Of a DNA stretch of 64,000 nucleotides, positions 32,475 to 41,612 are shown one piece after another. Numbering within the stretch: position 1 is the first letter of the stretch; each line of letters opens with the position of its first letter. A program made the position numbers and the translations under genes. The stretch comes from an uncultured Pelagibacteraceae bacterium (GTDB taxonomy: Bacteria > Pseudomonadota > Alphaproteobacteria > Pelagibacterales > Pelagibacteraceae), in contig CACLNT010000001.1 in assembly GCA_902608385.1 (NCBI GenBank), positions 37,044-101,043 on the forward strand, read 5' to 3'. A model generated the notes under the pieces. It did not search any database. It was not told the DNA's origin and was given only the letters and a program-made list of their open reading frames with translations.

Positions 32475-33440
32475 ATGAAAAAAAACTTTATTCCAACCAT
32501 TGATATATCTTCGCTCTTAAATGGATTAAATTCAAAAAAATCAAAAGAAATAATAAAAAAAATAGAAAAAGCATGTGTTGAAGTTGGTTTCTTTCAGATA
32601 ATTAATCATGGAATGAATAAAAAACAAATTCAAAGTATATCTAATGTTGGAAATAAATTTTTTAAATCTTCAAAAAAAAATAAAGTAAAATTAGCGCCGA
32701 AAAAATGGAATAACAAAAATAAAAATATTTACAGAGGTTACTTTCCAAAAGATGTTAATGGAAAAGAAGGACTAGATATTGGAGACACAAAGGTAACTAA
32801 AAAATATGCTCAAAGAACTAAAAATCAATATATAGAGTATTTAAATTTAAATAAATCTATTGATAAAAAATCAATTAAATCTTTATCTCAATATTTTGAT
32901 AATATTTTTATTTTATGTGAGGTTTTATTTAAAAGTGTGATTAAACTTTATAAAGATGACACTAATATATCAAAAAAAACTTTTTCAAGATTAAAAACAC
33001 TGAGCACTTTAAGATTTAATTATTATCCAAAACAAACAAAACCAGTTGAAATTTCAAAAGAAGATGGAGTCGCTTTAGGTTGTGAAACTCACGTCGATAG
33101 TGGAATTTTTACTGTTTTGTATCAAGATAAAATAGGTGGATTACAAGTTCAAAACAGAAAAAATAAAAAATGGTACGATGTTCCTTTTAATAAAAGTGCT
33201 CTTATTGTAAACACTGGTAGAGCTCTTGAGTTTCTAAGCAAAGGTAAATTTAAAGCAACAAACCATAGGGTTCTTTGGAATAAAACTGAGAGAATGTCTA
33301 TACCATTCTTCTTTGAACCATCTTATGATTTTAAGATGAATACTTCTTTTTTACATAAGCCAAAAATTGATAACTCAGGAATGATTTACGAAAAATTTTT
33401 GAACCGTTCTCTCAAAAAGTTTATTGAATATAATAGATAG
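32475..33440 (+). CDS. 2-oxoglutarate/Fe(II) oxygenase, isopenicillin-N-synthase-like
   Basis: 321 residues. N-terminal block IPTIDISSLL and VGFFQIINHGM are typical of this oxygenase branch. Iron ligands H206, D208 (ETHVDSG) and H264 (NHRVLW); the co-substrate pair R273-x-S275 (RMS) binds 2-oxoglutarate. Family members hydroxylate or cyclise amino-acid-like and other small molecules. The gene starts immediately after the permease stop. Substrate unknown; the nearby ureohydrolase makes a guanidino or amino acid substrate thinkable but unproven. Confidence 0.82.
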   Translation: MKKNFIPTIDISSLLNGLNSKKSKEIIKKIEKACVEVGFFQIINHGMNKKQIQSISNVGNKFFKSSKKNKVKLAPKKWNNKNKNIYRGYFPKDVNGKEGLDIGDTKVTKKYAQRTKNQYIEYLNLNKSIDKKSIKSLSQYFDNIFILCEVLFKSVIKLYKDDTNISKKTFSRLKTLSTLRFNYYPKQTKPVEISKEDGVALGCETHVDSGIFTVLYQDKIGGLQVQNRKNKKWYDVPFNKSALIVNTGRALEFLSKGKFKATNHRVLWNKTERMSIPFFFEPSYDFKMNTSFLHKPKIDNSGMIYEKFLNRSLKKFIEYNR

Positions 33441-33450
33441 TCTTAGCTTT

Positions 33451-34476
33451 TTAATAACCAAGTTTTTTATCAACTCTGTTTAATAATTCTTTCTTATCAA
33501 TGAAAAGTTTTAAATTATTAAAGAATATACCAAGGGTTAATTCGACATAATTTCCATCATCGTCTGAGGATACATGCGGTGTAATAACTAAATTAGGAGT
33601 ATCCCAAAGTTTTGAGCTTTTATCTAATGGTTCATGAGAAAATACATCAAGTATTGCTCCCGCTATTTCATTTTTTTTAAGTTTCTCACTTAATGCATCA
33701 TAATCCATTGCTGATTGTCTTCCTATATTTACAATTCCACATGTAGTTTTTAACATGTCGAGTCTTTTTTTATTAATTAGATTTTTAGTTTCAGGTGTTT
33801 CTGGAAGTGCTAAATATAAAAAGTCAGCTTCAGGCAAAACACTATCAATTTTATCTATTGTGATAGTTTTTGAACAACCTTCAGCTTTATTTCCTCTTTT
33901 ATTAACTCCGATAATGTTTGCACCTAATTTTGAAACATGTTTTGCCATCGATCCTCCAAGCGATCCTGTGCCGACCACAACTACTGTTTTTCCATGAACA
34001 GGATTGCTAAATAATGAAACAAATTCTTTATTTTTTTGGTGAGTAATTAATCTTGTCATATGATTTTGCAACATTAAAATACTCATTAAACCAAACTCGC
34101 CAGCTTTTTTAGCATGAGCTCCACTGCTATTGGTTAAAACTAAATCATCATTCATCCAGTCTAAAGGAAGCAAATGCTCTACTCCCGCTGAAATAACATG
34201 TATCCATTTAAGATTTGGAGCTTGTTCTTTAAGGTTCTTTGTAGGGAAGCTCCAAGCTAGCAAAATATCAGAATTTAAAATTGATTTTTTAAAATTTTCT
34301 TCATCCCAGTCAAAAAAAACTTCTATTTTTTCTTTAATTTCTGGAAATTTATCAAGAACATTATCAAAACGATCTTTGGTTATTGTAAAATTTTTTTCTC
34401 CTTCAGCGTCGGTAGGAAAAGAACCTGGTGCCCAATGATTATTTTTAACATGAATTTTAATTTTTTTATTTGTCAA
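33451..34476 (-). CDS. D-2-hydroxyacid dehydrogenase family protein
   Basis: 341 residues. NAD(P)-binding motif GTGSLGGSMAKH with Rossmann fold; catalytic Arg in VNIGRQSAMD, Glu in VFSHEPLD, and His in ITPHVSSDDDG. Reduces or oxidises a 2-keto/2-hydroxy acid. Start is TTG 34476, overlapping the Rieske oxygenase stop (TTGA) with GGAG four bases upstream. The coupling suggests it handles a keto acid in the same pathway as the Rieske enzyme. Confidence 0.83.
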   Translation of the reverse strand: MTNKKIKIHVKNNHWAPGSFPTDAEGEKNFTITKDRFDNVLDKFPEIKEKIEVFFDWDEENFKKSILNSDILLAWSFPTKNLKEQAPNLKWIHVISAGVEHLLPLDWMNDDLVLTNSSGAHAKKAGEFGLMSILMLQNHMTRLITHQKNKEFVSLFSNPVHGKTVVVVGTGSLGGSMAKHVSKLGANIIGVNKRGNKAEGCSKTITIDKIDSVLPEADFLYLALPETPETKNLINKKRLDMLKTTCGIVNIGRQSAMDYDALSEKLKKNEIAGAILDVFSHEPLDKSSKLWDTPNLVITPHVSSDDDGNYVELTLGIFFNNLKLFIDKKELLNRVDKKLGY

Positions 34477-35816
34477 AACGCTCCATTCTTTTCCATATTA
34501 GATAATTCTTTTATTATAAAAGAGTCGCGATCTTTATTTGGCATTTTTTCTGAGTCAAACTGTAATTTCATTACTGCAGCTGCAATTGATTTTATAAATT
34601 TTCGATCATCTACATTTCTTTTTGGAACTCTTAAAACTGTATCTTGACCATATGTTTTGATTGCATCTCCATTATTTTTAAATTGTTTAGGCTCTGTTCC
34701 TTCTTGCAATGCTTTGATTGATTTCCTGATATGTCTTCTGTATGCCATTATTCCATGATCGGTTGGCATTAAGTGTTCACCTTTATGTTCACTTATAAAT
34801 CCCATACCTTCAACTGCTTCTGCGTCACCCGGACTCTTTTTTTTTTCTTCAAAAGTTCGATCTATAATTTCACCTGCTTCAATTCTTTCACAACCTTCTT
34901 TATTATTGTATTCAATTGGGTCAGCCCTTTCTCCAAAATTACCCCAAGCTATCGCTACACAATGTTCGTGATCTACAGGAACTACCCATCTTGTAAAAGA
35001 GCTTCTACCGAAATGGCGGATTTTTGTACCGTCTGCAGCAAAAGCTGATCCAGCCTGTGTAAAGTTTGGAAGTATTAACTCATTTACTCTAACCCAAACA
35101 TTATCATCAACTCTTCTTGTATTTGCTCCAAGATATTGCATTCCTCTTTCAAAAAATTCTATTTCTCCTAACTCCGCAAAACCTTCTGAAAATTGTATTC
35201 CTGAACTTTGACCGTGTAAGAAAGATGTATGAACTGGATCCATAATTGCATCAAGAACCTGTATCCAATTGCAATTATAATTAATTTTATATGGTCTTCT
35301 TACAATATCGGAAATTTCATACGCATCATAATGAGGAAACTCAGGAATTTTTTCTGGGGGGCCCATATAAGCAAATACAATTCCATTAAATTCTTTTATT
35401 GGATAAGCTCCTAATTTAAATTTTTTTCTTACTTGTTCTGCCTGTTTTGAATCTGGATCTTCGCCAGGAGTTTCTAAAATTTCTCCATCTGTAGAAAATA
35501 ACCATCCATGATAACAACATCTAATACCATTTGTTTCACATTTTCCATAAACTAAGGATGCTCTTCGGTGAGGGCAGTTTTTGTGGACTAATCCTATTTT
35601 GTTTTTTGTGGTTTTAAAAATAACCAAATCTTCTCCAAGGATTTTTATTTGTAAAGGAGTTGTGCTTACTTCTGAGGTTAAAGCGACTGGGTGCCAATAT
35701 CTTCTAAGGTACTCTCCGCCAGGAGTGCCAAAATTTGTATGTGAAATTTCTTTATCATAACCAACTGGTTTGGCTTGATCATAACCTCTATAAGTATTGT
35801 TGTTCGAATTAACCAA
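34473..35816 (-). CDS. Rieske non-haem iron oxygenase, phthalate-dioxygenase-like
   Basis: 447 residues. Opening HTNFGTPGGEYLRRYWHPV is typical of the phthalate 4,5-dioxygenase/vanillate-demethylase-like group. Rieske 2Fe-2S ligands C81, H83 (CPHRRA) and C100, H103 (CCYHGW). Mononuclear iron site in MDPVHTSFLHG with the two His. Start TTG 35814-35816 is chosen because GGAGG (35821-35825) lies four bases upstream and no ATG is near. No reductase or ferredoxin gene is adjacent, so electrons must come from elsewhere. Substrate probably a ring or N/O-methyl compound. Confidence 0.88.
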   Translation of the reverse strand: MVNSNNNTYRGYDQAKPVGYDKEISHTNFGTPGGEYLRRYWHPVALTSEVSTTPLQIKILGEDLVIFKTTKNKIGLVHKNCPHRRASLVYGKCETNGIRCCYHGWLFSTDGEILETPGEDPDSKQAEQVRKKFKLGAYPIKEFNGIVFAYMGPPEKIPEFPHYDAYEISDIVRRPYKINYNCNWIQVLDAIMDPVHTSFLHGQSSGIQFSEGFAELGEIEFFERGMQYLGANTRRVDDNVWVRVNELILPNFTQAGSAFAADGTKIRHFGRSSFTRWVVPVDHEHCVAIAWGNFGERADPIEYNNKEGCERIEAGEIIDRTFEEKKKSPGDAEAVEGMGFISEHKGEHLMPTDHGIMAYRRHIRKSIKALQEGTEPKQFKNNGDAIKTYGQDTVLRVPKRNVDDRKFIKSIAAAVMKLQFDSEKMPNKDRDSFIIKELSNMEKNGAF

Positions 35817-35911
35817 TTGACCTCCTTAAAATCCAATAATTAACAATGATATATTTTATTGAAATATTAGCAAATCGCAAATAGATTTCATTTAAAAGAA
35901 GGAAACTATAA

Positions 35912-37048
35912 ATGTCTGAAAGCAAAACTTCAGTTAAAATTAAAAATCCCAAAAATACAAATACAATTTTTGGACTTCCAGCAAAATCATATACTGATAA
36001 CAATTTTTGGGATAAAGAATGTGAAACTGTATTATCCAATGGCTGGTTATTTGTAGCTTTTGCTCACGAATTAAAAAAAGTAGGAGACGTTATTCCAATT
36101 TTTATTGCTGGAAAACCACTCTTGTTAATTAAGAACGAAAACAATAAAATTACAGCCTTCCATAATGTTTGTAGCCATCGATGTTTAAAATTAGTAAGTG
36201 AAAAAAAAAATATTGGTAAATTCATTCGATGTCCTTATCATTCTTGGACTTATGATCTTCAAGGAAATTTAAAAGCTGCTCCACATATTGGGGGAACAAA
36301 TATACATAAACCAAAAGGATTTAATTTAAAAAGTCATGGTCTTAAACCAATAAGAATTCATATTTGGCACGACTGGATATTTGTAAATATAAATGGAAAA
36401 GCAAAAAAATTTGAAGAATATGCAAAGCCTTTAATTTCAAAATTTAAAGATCTTGATTTAAATAAAATAAAATATGAAGCAACTCTAGATTTTGGAAAAA
36501 TTAATACTAATTGGAAATTTCTTATTGAAAATTTTATTGAACCTTATCATGTACAGTTCGTGCACAAAACAACAACAAACCAACCTCTAAAAGATCATTA
36601 TACAATTGTAGATGGTATTTGTTATGGAAGTGGAGTAAATGTTAACAAAGAAGATAATAAAAATAACAATGCTCTATCTGTTTCTTCTAAATATCTTTCT
36701 TTGTTTCCAAATTTTATAATTGGAACTTATTATCCTAATCAAATTGGTGTTTATTTAAACAGCCCAATTAGTCCAGGAATAACAAGTCAAAAAAGAATAA
36801 TATATTCAACTGGTGGAAAATCTATGTCTAAAGAAGAGATTGATATTACAAAGAAGATATGGTGGAGTGTGCATAAAGAAGATCATGAAATGTGCGAAAG
36901 ATTACAAGAAGGAAGATCATCACCCGCTTCAAACGATGGTGGATTGCTATCACCTTACTGGGAAAAAGGTGTAAAAAAATTTCAAAAATTAATAATTCAA
37001 GAAACTATGAAATCAAAAAAATCAACGAAAGGTAAAAAAAATGTCTAA
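35912..37048 (+). CDS. Rieske oxygenase alpha subunit, ring-hydroxylating/GbcA-like
   Basis: 378 residues. Rieske ligands C87, H89 (CSHRC) and C107, H110 (CPYHSW). Catalytic domain with NWKFLIENFIEPYHVQFVH, holding the two iron His; the pattern resembles choline- and betaine-type monooxygenases as well as aromatic dioxygenase alpha subunits. SD-like AGAAGGAAA precedes ATG. It is divergent from the other Rieske gene across a 95-bp promoter gap and starts a + strand operon continuing to 40314. No reductase partner in sight. Confidence 0.87.
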   Translation: MSESKTSVKIKNPKNTNTIFGLPAKSYTDNNFWDKECETVLSNGWLFVAFAHELKKVGDVIPIFIAGKPLLLIKNENNKITAFHNVCSHRCLKLVSEKKNIGKFIRCPYHSWTYDLQGNLKAAPHIGGTNIHKPKGFNLKSHGLKPIRIHIWHDWIFVNINGKAKKFEEYAKPLISKFKDLDLNKIKYEATLDFGKINTNWKFLIENFIEPYHVQFVHKTTTNQPLKDHYTIVDGICYGSGVNVNKEDNKNNNALSVSSKYLSLFPNFIIGTYYPNQIGVYLNSPISPGITSQKRIIYSTGGKSMSKEEIDITKKIWWSVHKEDHEMCERLQEGRSSPASNDGGLLSPYWEKGVKKFQKLIIQETMKSKKSTKGKKNV

Positions 37049-37457
37049 AAATGTAAATGATGGATATAGATTAGCACATACAATGATAAGAGTAAAAGAT
37101 TTAGAAACTTCTTTTAACTTTTATTGCACAACCTTAGGAATGAAAGTTTTGAGAAAAACTGATTATCCTGATGGAAAATTTACTAATGCATTCATTGGGT
37201 ATGGACTTGAAAATGAATCACCATGCCTTGAATTAACTCATAATTGGGATCAAAAAGAAGATTATGATAAAGGAAACGGTTGGGGACATATTTGTATAGA
37301 AACTCCAGATGTTTACAAAGCTTGTGAAGATCTTACAAAGCTAGGAGTTAACATTACTCGAAAACCAGGTCCAATGAAACATGGAACAAGAGTAATTGCA
37401 TTTTGTGAAGACCCTGACGGATACAAAGTAGAATTAAACGAACCAATAAAAATATAA
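37041..37457 (+). CDS. gloA: Glyoxalase I / VOC family protein
   Basis: 138 residues, vicinal-oxygen-chelate fold. Opening YRLAHTMIRVKDLETSFNFY and metal-ligand regions H, E (CLELTHNW), H (GWGHICIE) and the final E (GYKVELNEP) match lactoylglutathione lyase, which converts the methylglyoxal-glutathione adduct to lactoylglutathione. In this catabolic setting it could instead act on a pathway aldehyde or ring fission step. It overlaps the preceding Rieske gene by 8 bp. Confidence 0.85.
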   Translation: MSKNVNDGYRLAHTMIRVKDLETSFNFYCTTLGMKVLRKTDYPDGKFTNAFIGYGLENESPCLELTHNWDQKEDYDKGNGWGHICIETPDVYKACEDLTKLGVNITRKPGPMKHGTRVIAFCEDPDGYKVELNEPIKI

Positions 37458-37474
37458 AACTGAAAGGAATATTA

Positions 37475-37870
37475 ATGTCTAAAGAACCACAATTATATAA
37501 ATTTAAAGATATTGAAAATAGGCTTCACACACTAGAACCAGGAAAGTCTTACATAAAACCATTTGTAACAAGTAAAGTAAGTAACACTATGTGTGGTGGA
37601 TTAAATTTTTTAAATAAAGTTTCTGTTCCTTGGGACTTAACTTGTGATGAAATTATTTACTGCATGGAAGGAACTTTTCGACTAACTTGTGATGGTAAAT
37701 CTTATATATGTAACCCAGGAGATGTGCTTTATATCCCAAAAGATAACCATATAGCGTATGAATGTGATGAAAAATGTGTAATATTTTACGCTGCTTATCC
37801 TCACGATTGGAAACAAAAAGCTGGCATTACATTTGTTCCTGGAATTGATCCAGAGGATATGCCAAAATAA
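37475..37870 (+). CDS. Cupin-domain protein (EutQ-like)
   Basis: 131 residues of a single cupin barrel: IIYCMEGTFRLTCDGKSY and PGDVLYIPKDNHIAYEC are the two cupin blocks, with His and Glu-like metal positions partly kept. Ethanolamine-utilisation EutQ-like cupins have a similar layout. It sits 17 bp after the glyoxalase and 8 bp before the glutamine-synthetase-like gene in one operon. Could be an isomerase, hydrolase or sensor of the pathway substrate; not determinable. Confidence 0.72.
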   Translation: MSKEPQLYKFKDIENRLHTLEPGKSYIKPFVTSKVSNTMCGGLNFLNKVSVPWDLTCDEIIYCMEGTFRLTCDGKSYICNPGDVLYIPKDNHIAYECDEKCVIFYAAYPHDWKQKAGITFVPGIDPEDMPK

Positions 37871-37878
37871 TTTATCTA

Positions 37879-39300
37879 ATGAGAAATAAAATATATTACG
37901 AAAGTTTCAAAGACGCTATAGAAAGAAACAGGAAAAAAATTCCTGCAGTTCATAAAAAACTTAAAGCTGCTGGAGTGCAGTATGTAATGTCGAGCTGGAT
38001 AGATTTACACGGCATTCCAAAAACAAAACCTGTACCCATGAGTGATTTCGAACCTCTGTGTTTAGGCAAAGGTCCTCAGTTTGCCGTACACTCTATATCT
38101 TTTGTACCAGAGTTAACTCCTGCAGATTCTGACCAAATAATGTTGCCTGATTTAGACAGTGTTTATATTTGTCCTTGGGATAGAACAATGGCAATTATTT
38201 TTGCAGACCTTTATTGGGAAGATAAACCTTACAATGTTTGCCCAAGGCAAGCATTAAAACGTGCAATGCAAAAAGCTCAAGATTCAGGCTACAAAGGAAT
38301 GTGTGGTATTGAACCTGAATTTATTGCAATGAAATATGGAGAAGATGGTAAACCAGTTAAAGCCATAGATAGCGATCCAATTAATGGAATAAGACCTAGA
38401 AGACAAGCATTTGGATATGATGTTGAATACTCGTTAGACTCTATGCATTTTTTAAAAGAATTAATTGATATTCTTGAAGAGCTAGGATGGAATTTGCATG
38501 ATGTAGTTGCTGAAGGAGCTTATTCACAATTTGAATTAGATTTTCATTATACAAATTTATTAGAAATGGCAGATAGATTAGTTTTTTTAAGAGTTCTTTT
38601 AAAAGAAGTTGCAAAAAAAAATAATATGTTCATTACATTTATGCCAAAGCCTACAATAGGTGATTGGAGATCTGGAGCTCATATAAATTTTTCTATGGAA
38701 GATGTTAATAAACCTGGAAAAAATATTTTTACTGATGGAAAAGGTTGGTCTAAACAATCTAAGTATGCGGTTGGTGGACTTATGAAAAACTCTGAAGCGC
38801 TAACAGCAATTACATGTTCAACAGTTAATTCATATAATGGACTAGTTCCAAGAGTTGGTGGTTTTGAAGGTGGAACTGTAACTTGGGCACCAACTAACAT
38901 TACTTATGGTCACAATAACAGATCGGCTCAATTTCGTTTACCGCAAAATAGATATTGTATAGAAAATAGAGCCGCAGATATGACGATGAATGTTTACTTG
39001 GCATTGGCAATGACAGTGTCATCGGTAATGGATGGAATTAAAAATAAAATTGATCCAGGAAAACCAACGGATCAGGATTTATATCAAATGACTGACTCAG
39101 AATTTAAAAAATTAGGAATTAAAAGATTGCCAAAAAATTTAATGCAAGCAATAGAAGCATTGAAAACTAATAAATTATCAGATGAAGTGATGGGACCTGT
39201 AATGAAAAAATCTTTTTTATCTTACAAAAATGATGAATGGGAACGATATCATCAAGCGGTTACTGATTGGGAAGTAAAAGAATACCTTAGACTTTACTAA
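37879..39300 (+). CDS. Glutamine-synthetase-family ligase
   Basis: 473 residues of the glutamine synthetase fold. Beta-Grasp-like N-terminus with SSWIDLHGIPKTKPVPM; catalytic domain with GIEPEFIA (metal Glu), EGAYSQFELDFHY, SGAHINFS and RSAQFRLP. It resembles the GlnT / gamma-glutamylmethylamide synthetase branch more than housekeeping GlnA. Such enzymes join glutamate to methylamine, aniline, polyamines or other amines with ATP. The position inside a Rieske oxygenase operon suggests amine activation before ring or methyl oxidation, as in aniline degradation; inferred. Confidence 0.83.
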   Translation: MRNKIYYESFKDAIERNRKKIPAVHKKLKAAGVQYVMSSWIDLHGIPKTKPVPMSDFEPLCLGKGPQFAVHSISFVPELTPADSDQIMLPDLDSVYICPWDRTMAIIFADLYWEDKPYNVCPRQALKRAMQKAQDSGYKGMCGIEPEFIAMKYGEDGKPVKAIDSDPINGIRPRRQAFGYDVEYSLDSMHFLKELIDILEELGWNLHDVVAEGAYSQFELDFHYTNLLEMADRLVFLRVLLKEVAKKNNMFITFMPKPTIGDWRSGAHINFSMEDVNKPGKNIFTDGKGWSKQSKYAVGGLMKNSEALTAITCSTVNSYNGLVPRVGGFEGGTVTWAPTNITYGHNNRSAQFRLPQNRYCIENRAADMTMNVYLALAMTVSSVMDGIKNKIDPGKPTDQDLYQMTDSEFKKLGIKRLPKNLMQAIEALKTNKLSDEVMGPVMKKSFLSYKNDEWERYHQAVTDWEVKEYLRLY

Positions 39301-39303
39301 TTA

Positions 39304-40314
39304 ATGAAAAAATATGAAAAGTTTAACTTAGGAAATATTAAACTTTTATCTGGTAAAATTTTAAATTCAGCACAGTTAATTTATAAAACATACGGAAAAT
39401 TAAATAAAGATCGCTCAAATGTAATAATTCTTCCTACATTTTATACTGGAAGTCATATTAGAAATGAAGGATTTATAGGAAAAAATAGAGCTATTAATCC
39501 AAATAAATACTTTATCATATCAATTAACATGTTTGGAAATGGTCTTTCTTCCTCACCAACTAATGCCATTAAAATTCAAAAGGGTTCAAAATTTCCAACT
39601 ATAACATTATGGGATAATATTTATTGTCAGCACAAACTTATTGCTGAAAAACTAAAAATTAAAAAAATTGCCTTAGTTGCTGGATGGTCAATGGCAGGCT
39701 GTCAATCATATCAATGGGCTGCACAATATCCTGGAATGGTAAAAGCAATTCTTCCTTTTTGTGCGTCATCAAAAACTTCTACACACAACCATGTTTTTTT
39801 AGAAGGTGTTAAAGCAGCACTTACAGCAGATAAAAAATGGAATAAAGGAAATTATAAAAAACAACCACTTGAAGGGTTAAAAGCATTTGGTCGAGTTTAT
39901 GCTGGTTGGGCTTTCTCTCAAGATTTTTATAGAGATAAACTTTATAAAAAATTTGGCTTTAAAAATGCAGAAGAATTACTTAAAGATTGGGCAAATGATC
40001 ATGCAAAAAATTGGGATGCGAATAATCTTTTATCAAAACTAAAAACATGGCAACTAAACGATATAAGTAAAGGTCCTATATATAAAAATAATTACATTAA
40101 AGCTCTTAAAGCAATAAAGGCAAAAACTATATTAATGCCTTGTAATCAAGATTTATACTTTAGAACTGAAGATAATAAATTTGAAAAAAAGTTTATATCT
40201 CGTTCATCTTTAAGACCTGTAGATTCTCCATATGGTCATTGTGCCGCGAATCCTGGCAATGACAAAAACTTTGAAAGACAGTTAGACAAAAACATTAAAG
40301 AATTGCTTAGTTAA
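39304..40314 (+). CDS. MetX-like alpha/beta-hydrolase-fold acyltransferase or hydrolase
   Basis: 336 residues of the homoserine O-acetyltransferase-like fold. TYGKLNKDRSNVIILPTFYTG and NPNKYFIISINMFGNGLSSSP are MetX-type blocks. The nucleophile is S129 in AGWSMAGCQS; true MetX has GGSMGG, so this is probably not a methionine gene. The catalytic His is in SPYGHCA. It is the last gene of the operon from 35912, 4 bp after the ligase. It may hydrolyse or transfer an acyl group, perhaps undoing the gamma-glutamyl step, but this is speculative. Confidence 0.75.
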   Translation: MKKYEKFNLGNIKLLSGKILNSAQLIYKTYGKLNKDRSNVIILPTFYTGSHIRNEGFIGKNRAINPNKYFIISINMFGNGLSSSPTNAIKIQKGSKFPTITLWDNIYCQHKLIAEKLKIKKIALVAGWSMAGCQSYQWAAQYPGMVKAILPFCASSKTSTHNHVFLEGVKAALTADKKWNKGNYKKQPLEGLKAFGRVYAGWAFSQDFYRDKLYKKFGFKNAEELLKDWANDHAKNWDANNLLSKLKTWQLNDISKGPIYKNNYIKALKAIKAKTILMPCNQDLYFRTEDNKFEKKFISRSSLRPVDSPYGHCAANPGNDKNFERQLDKNIKELLS

Positions 40315-40442
40315 TATCTTAAAAGATGTTGAAAAATTAAGATAAAAATAATACTATTATTTTATAAAGCGATACATAACTCGTCGTTATTCCAATACGA
40401 AAGTGGGATCGGTCCTTTAAATTTTATGTTTAAGGAGGATAA
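40315..40442 (+). promoter_or_regulatory. Leader of the LLM operon with GC-richer patch and strong ribosome site
   Basis: 128 bp. TATCTTAA (40315-40322) pairs with TTAAGATA (40337-40344) as an 8-bp inverted repeat after the MetX-like stop. A GC-richer patch (40369-40415) contains a small hairpin GGA/TCC around TCGG. AAGGAGG sits just before the LLM start, one of the strongest Shine-Dalgarno sites in the window. A structured leader is possible but I do not recognise it. Confidence 0.4.
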
Positions 40443-41612
40443 ATGAAGTTTGGATATTTTTGTAATACTACAAATTGGGACCATAAACCCTATGACCAAC
40501 TACTTGATGAGGCTAGAGATATAACAACTTATTGTGACCAAAATAATTGGAATTCTATTTGGTATACTGAACATCATTTTAATCATGAAGGAATGGAAGC
40601 TTGTACCAATCCTTTAATGATGGGTGCTGACGCTGCTGCAAGAACTAAAAATATTAGAATTGGACAAGCGTGCAATGTTATTACTTTTCACAATCCTATT
40701 AAGATGGCTGAAGATATTGCTTTATTGGATCAACTATCTAAAGGAAGAGTTGAAATTGGCATCGGCAGAGGAATTTATGGAAGAGAAGCTATAAACTTAA
40801 ATATTGAAGCTGACATGAAGGACCAAGCAAAAAATTTTAGACTATTTGAAGAAACTCTAACAATACTAAAAAAAGCTTGGAAAGAAAAATTTTTTAATCA
40901 TAAAGGTGAATTTTATACTTACCCAACACCTAATTATGTTTGGCAACATGATATGAGTCCGCCAAGTAAAGAATTTTTAAATATGGAGACAAATGTTATG
41001 GAAAAAATTAGCGTTGTTCCAAAACCTTACCAAACACCTTATCCACCTATTCATCAAGTTGTTGATGGAATTAGATCAATAGAATGGGCAGGTCAACAAG
41101 GAATAAATACTATAATGTGGATACCTACAGTTAAAGCATTAAAAATTAAGTTTGAAGCTTATAAAAATGCAAGGTCAGAATTTGAAAAAAGAAATGTACC
41201 GATGGGTAAAGGTATTTCTTTAGTAAGAGATATGTTTGTGGCAGACACTATGGAAGAGGCTAAAGAAAAGGCTGGTCAACATATGGTAAATTATATGAAA
41301 TGGGTATGTCATTGGAGAGGTTTGGGAAATCATATGGATCCAGGAGAAGAACTGCCAGTGACTAAAGGTAAATTAGATTTATTAAGTTACGATTTTCTTC
41401 ATAAACGTAACATGCTCTTTGGTACTCCAGAATATGTAATTGATAAAATAAAAGAACTTAAATCAGAATTAAATTTGCAAAACTTACAAGTTTGGTCAAA
41501 TTTTCCGGGAGTTAAACATCAAGACTGCATGAAAAGCATTAAAATGTTTACAGAAAAAGTAATGCCACACTTTAAAAATGATATGGATACTGAAGTCAAA
41601 AAAGTTTCGTGA
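40443..41612 (+). CDS. LLM-class flavin-dependent monooxygenase
   Basis: 389 residues of the bacterial luciferase-like (F420/FMN) fold. WYTEHHFNHEGMEACTNPL and LDQLSKGRVEIGIGRGIYG are the family's two best-conserved blocks. Members insert oxygen into aldehydes, sulfonates, heterocycles or chelators using reduced flavin. Strong Shine-Dalgarno AAGGAGG. Start of a + strand operon to at least 47006; the stop overlaps the next start (GTGA). A related LLM gene lies at 50245 on the other strand. Confidence 0.87.
   Translation: MKFGYFCNTTNWDHKPYDQLLDEARDITTYCDQNNWNSIWYTEHHFNHEGMEACTNPLMMGADAAARTKNIRIGQACNVITFHNPIKMAEDIALLDQLSKGRVEIGIGRGIYGREAINLNIEADMKDQAKNFRLFEETLTILKKAWKEKFFNHKGEFYTYPTPNYVWQHDMSPPSKEFLNMETNVMEKISVVPKPYQTPYPPIHQVVDGIRSIEWAGQQGINTIMWIPTVKALKIKFEAYKNARSEFEKRNVPMGKGISLVRDMFVADTMEEAKEKAGQHMVNYMKWVCHWRGLGNHMDPGEELPVTKGKLDLLSYDFLHKRNMLFGTPEYVIDKIKELKSELNLQNLQVWSNFPGVKHQDCMKSIKMFTEKVMPHFKNDMDTEVKKVS

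Noticed and set aside
39304..40314. Homoserine O-acetyltransferase (metX) call
   Set aside because: The nucleophile motif is GWSMAG, not GGSMGG, and the gene lies in an oxygenase operon.
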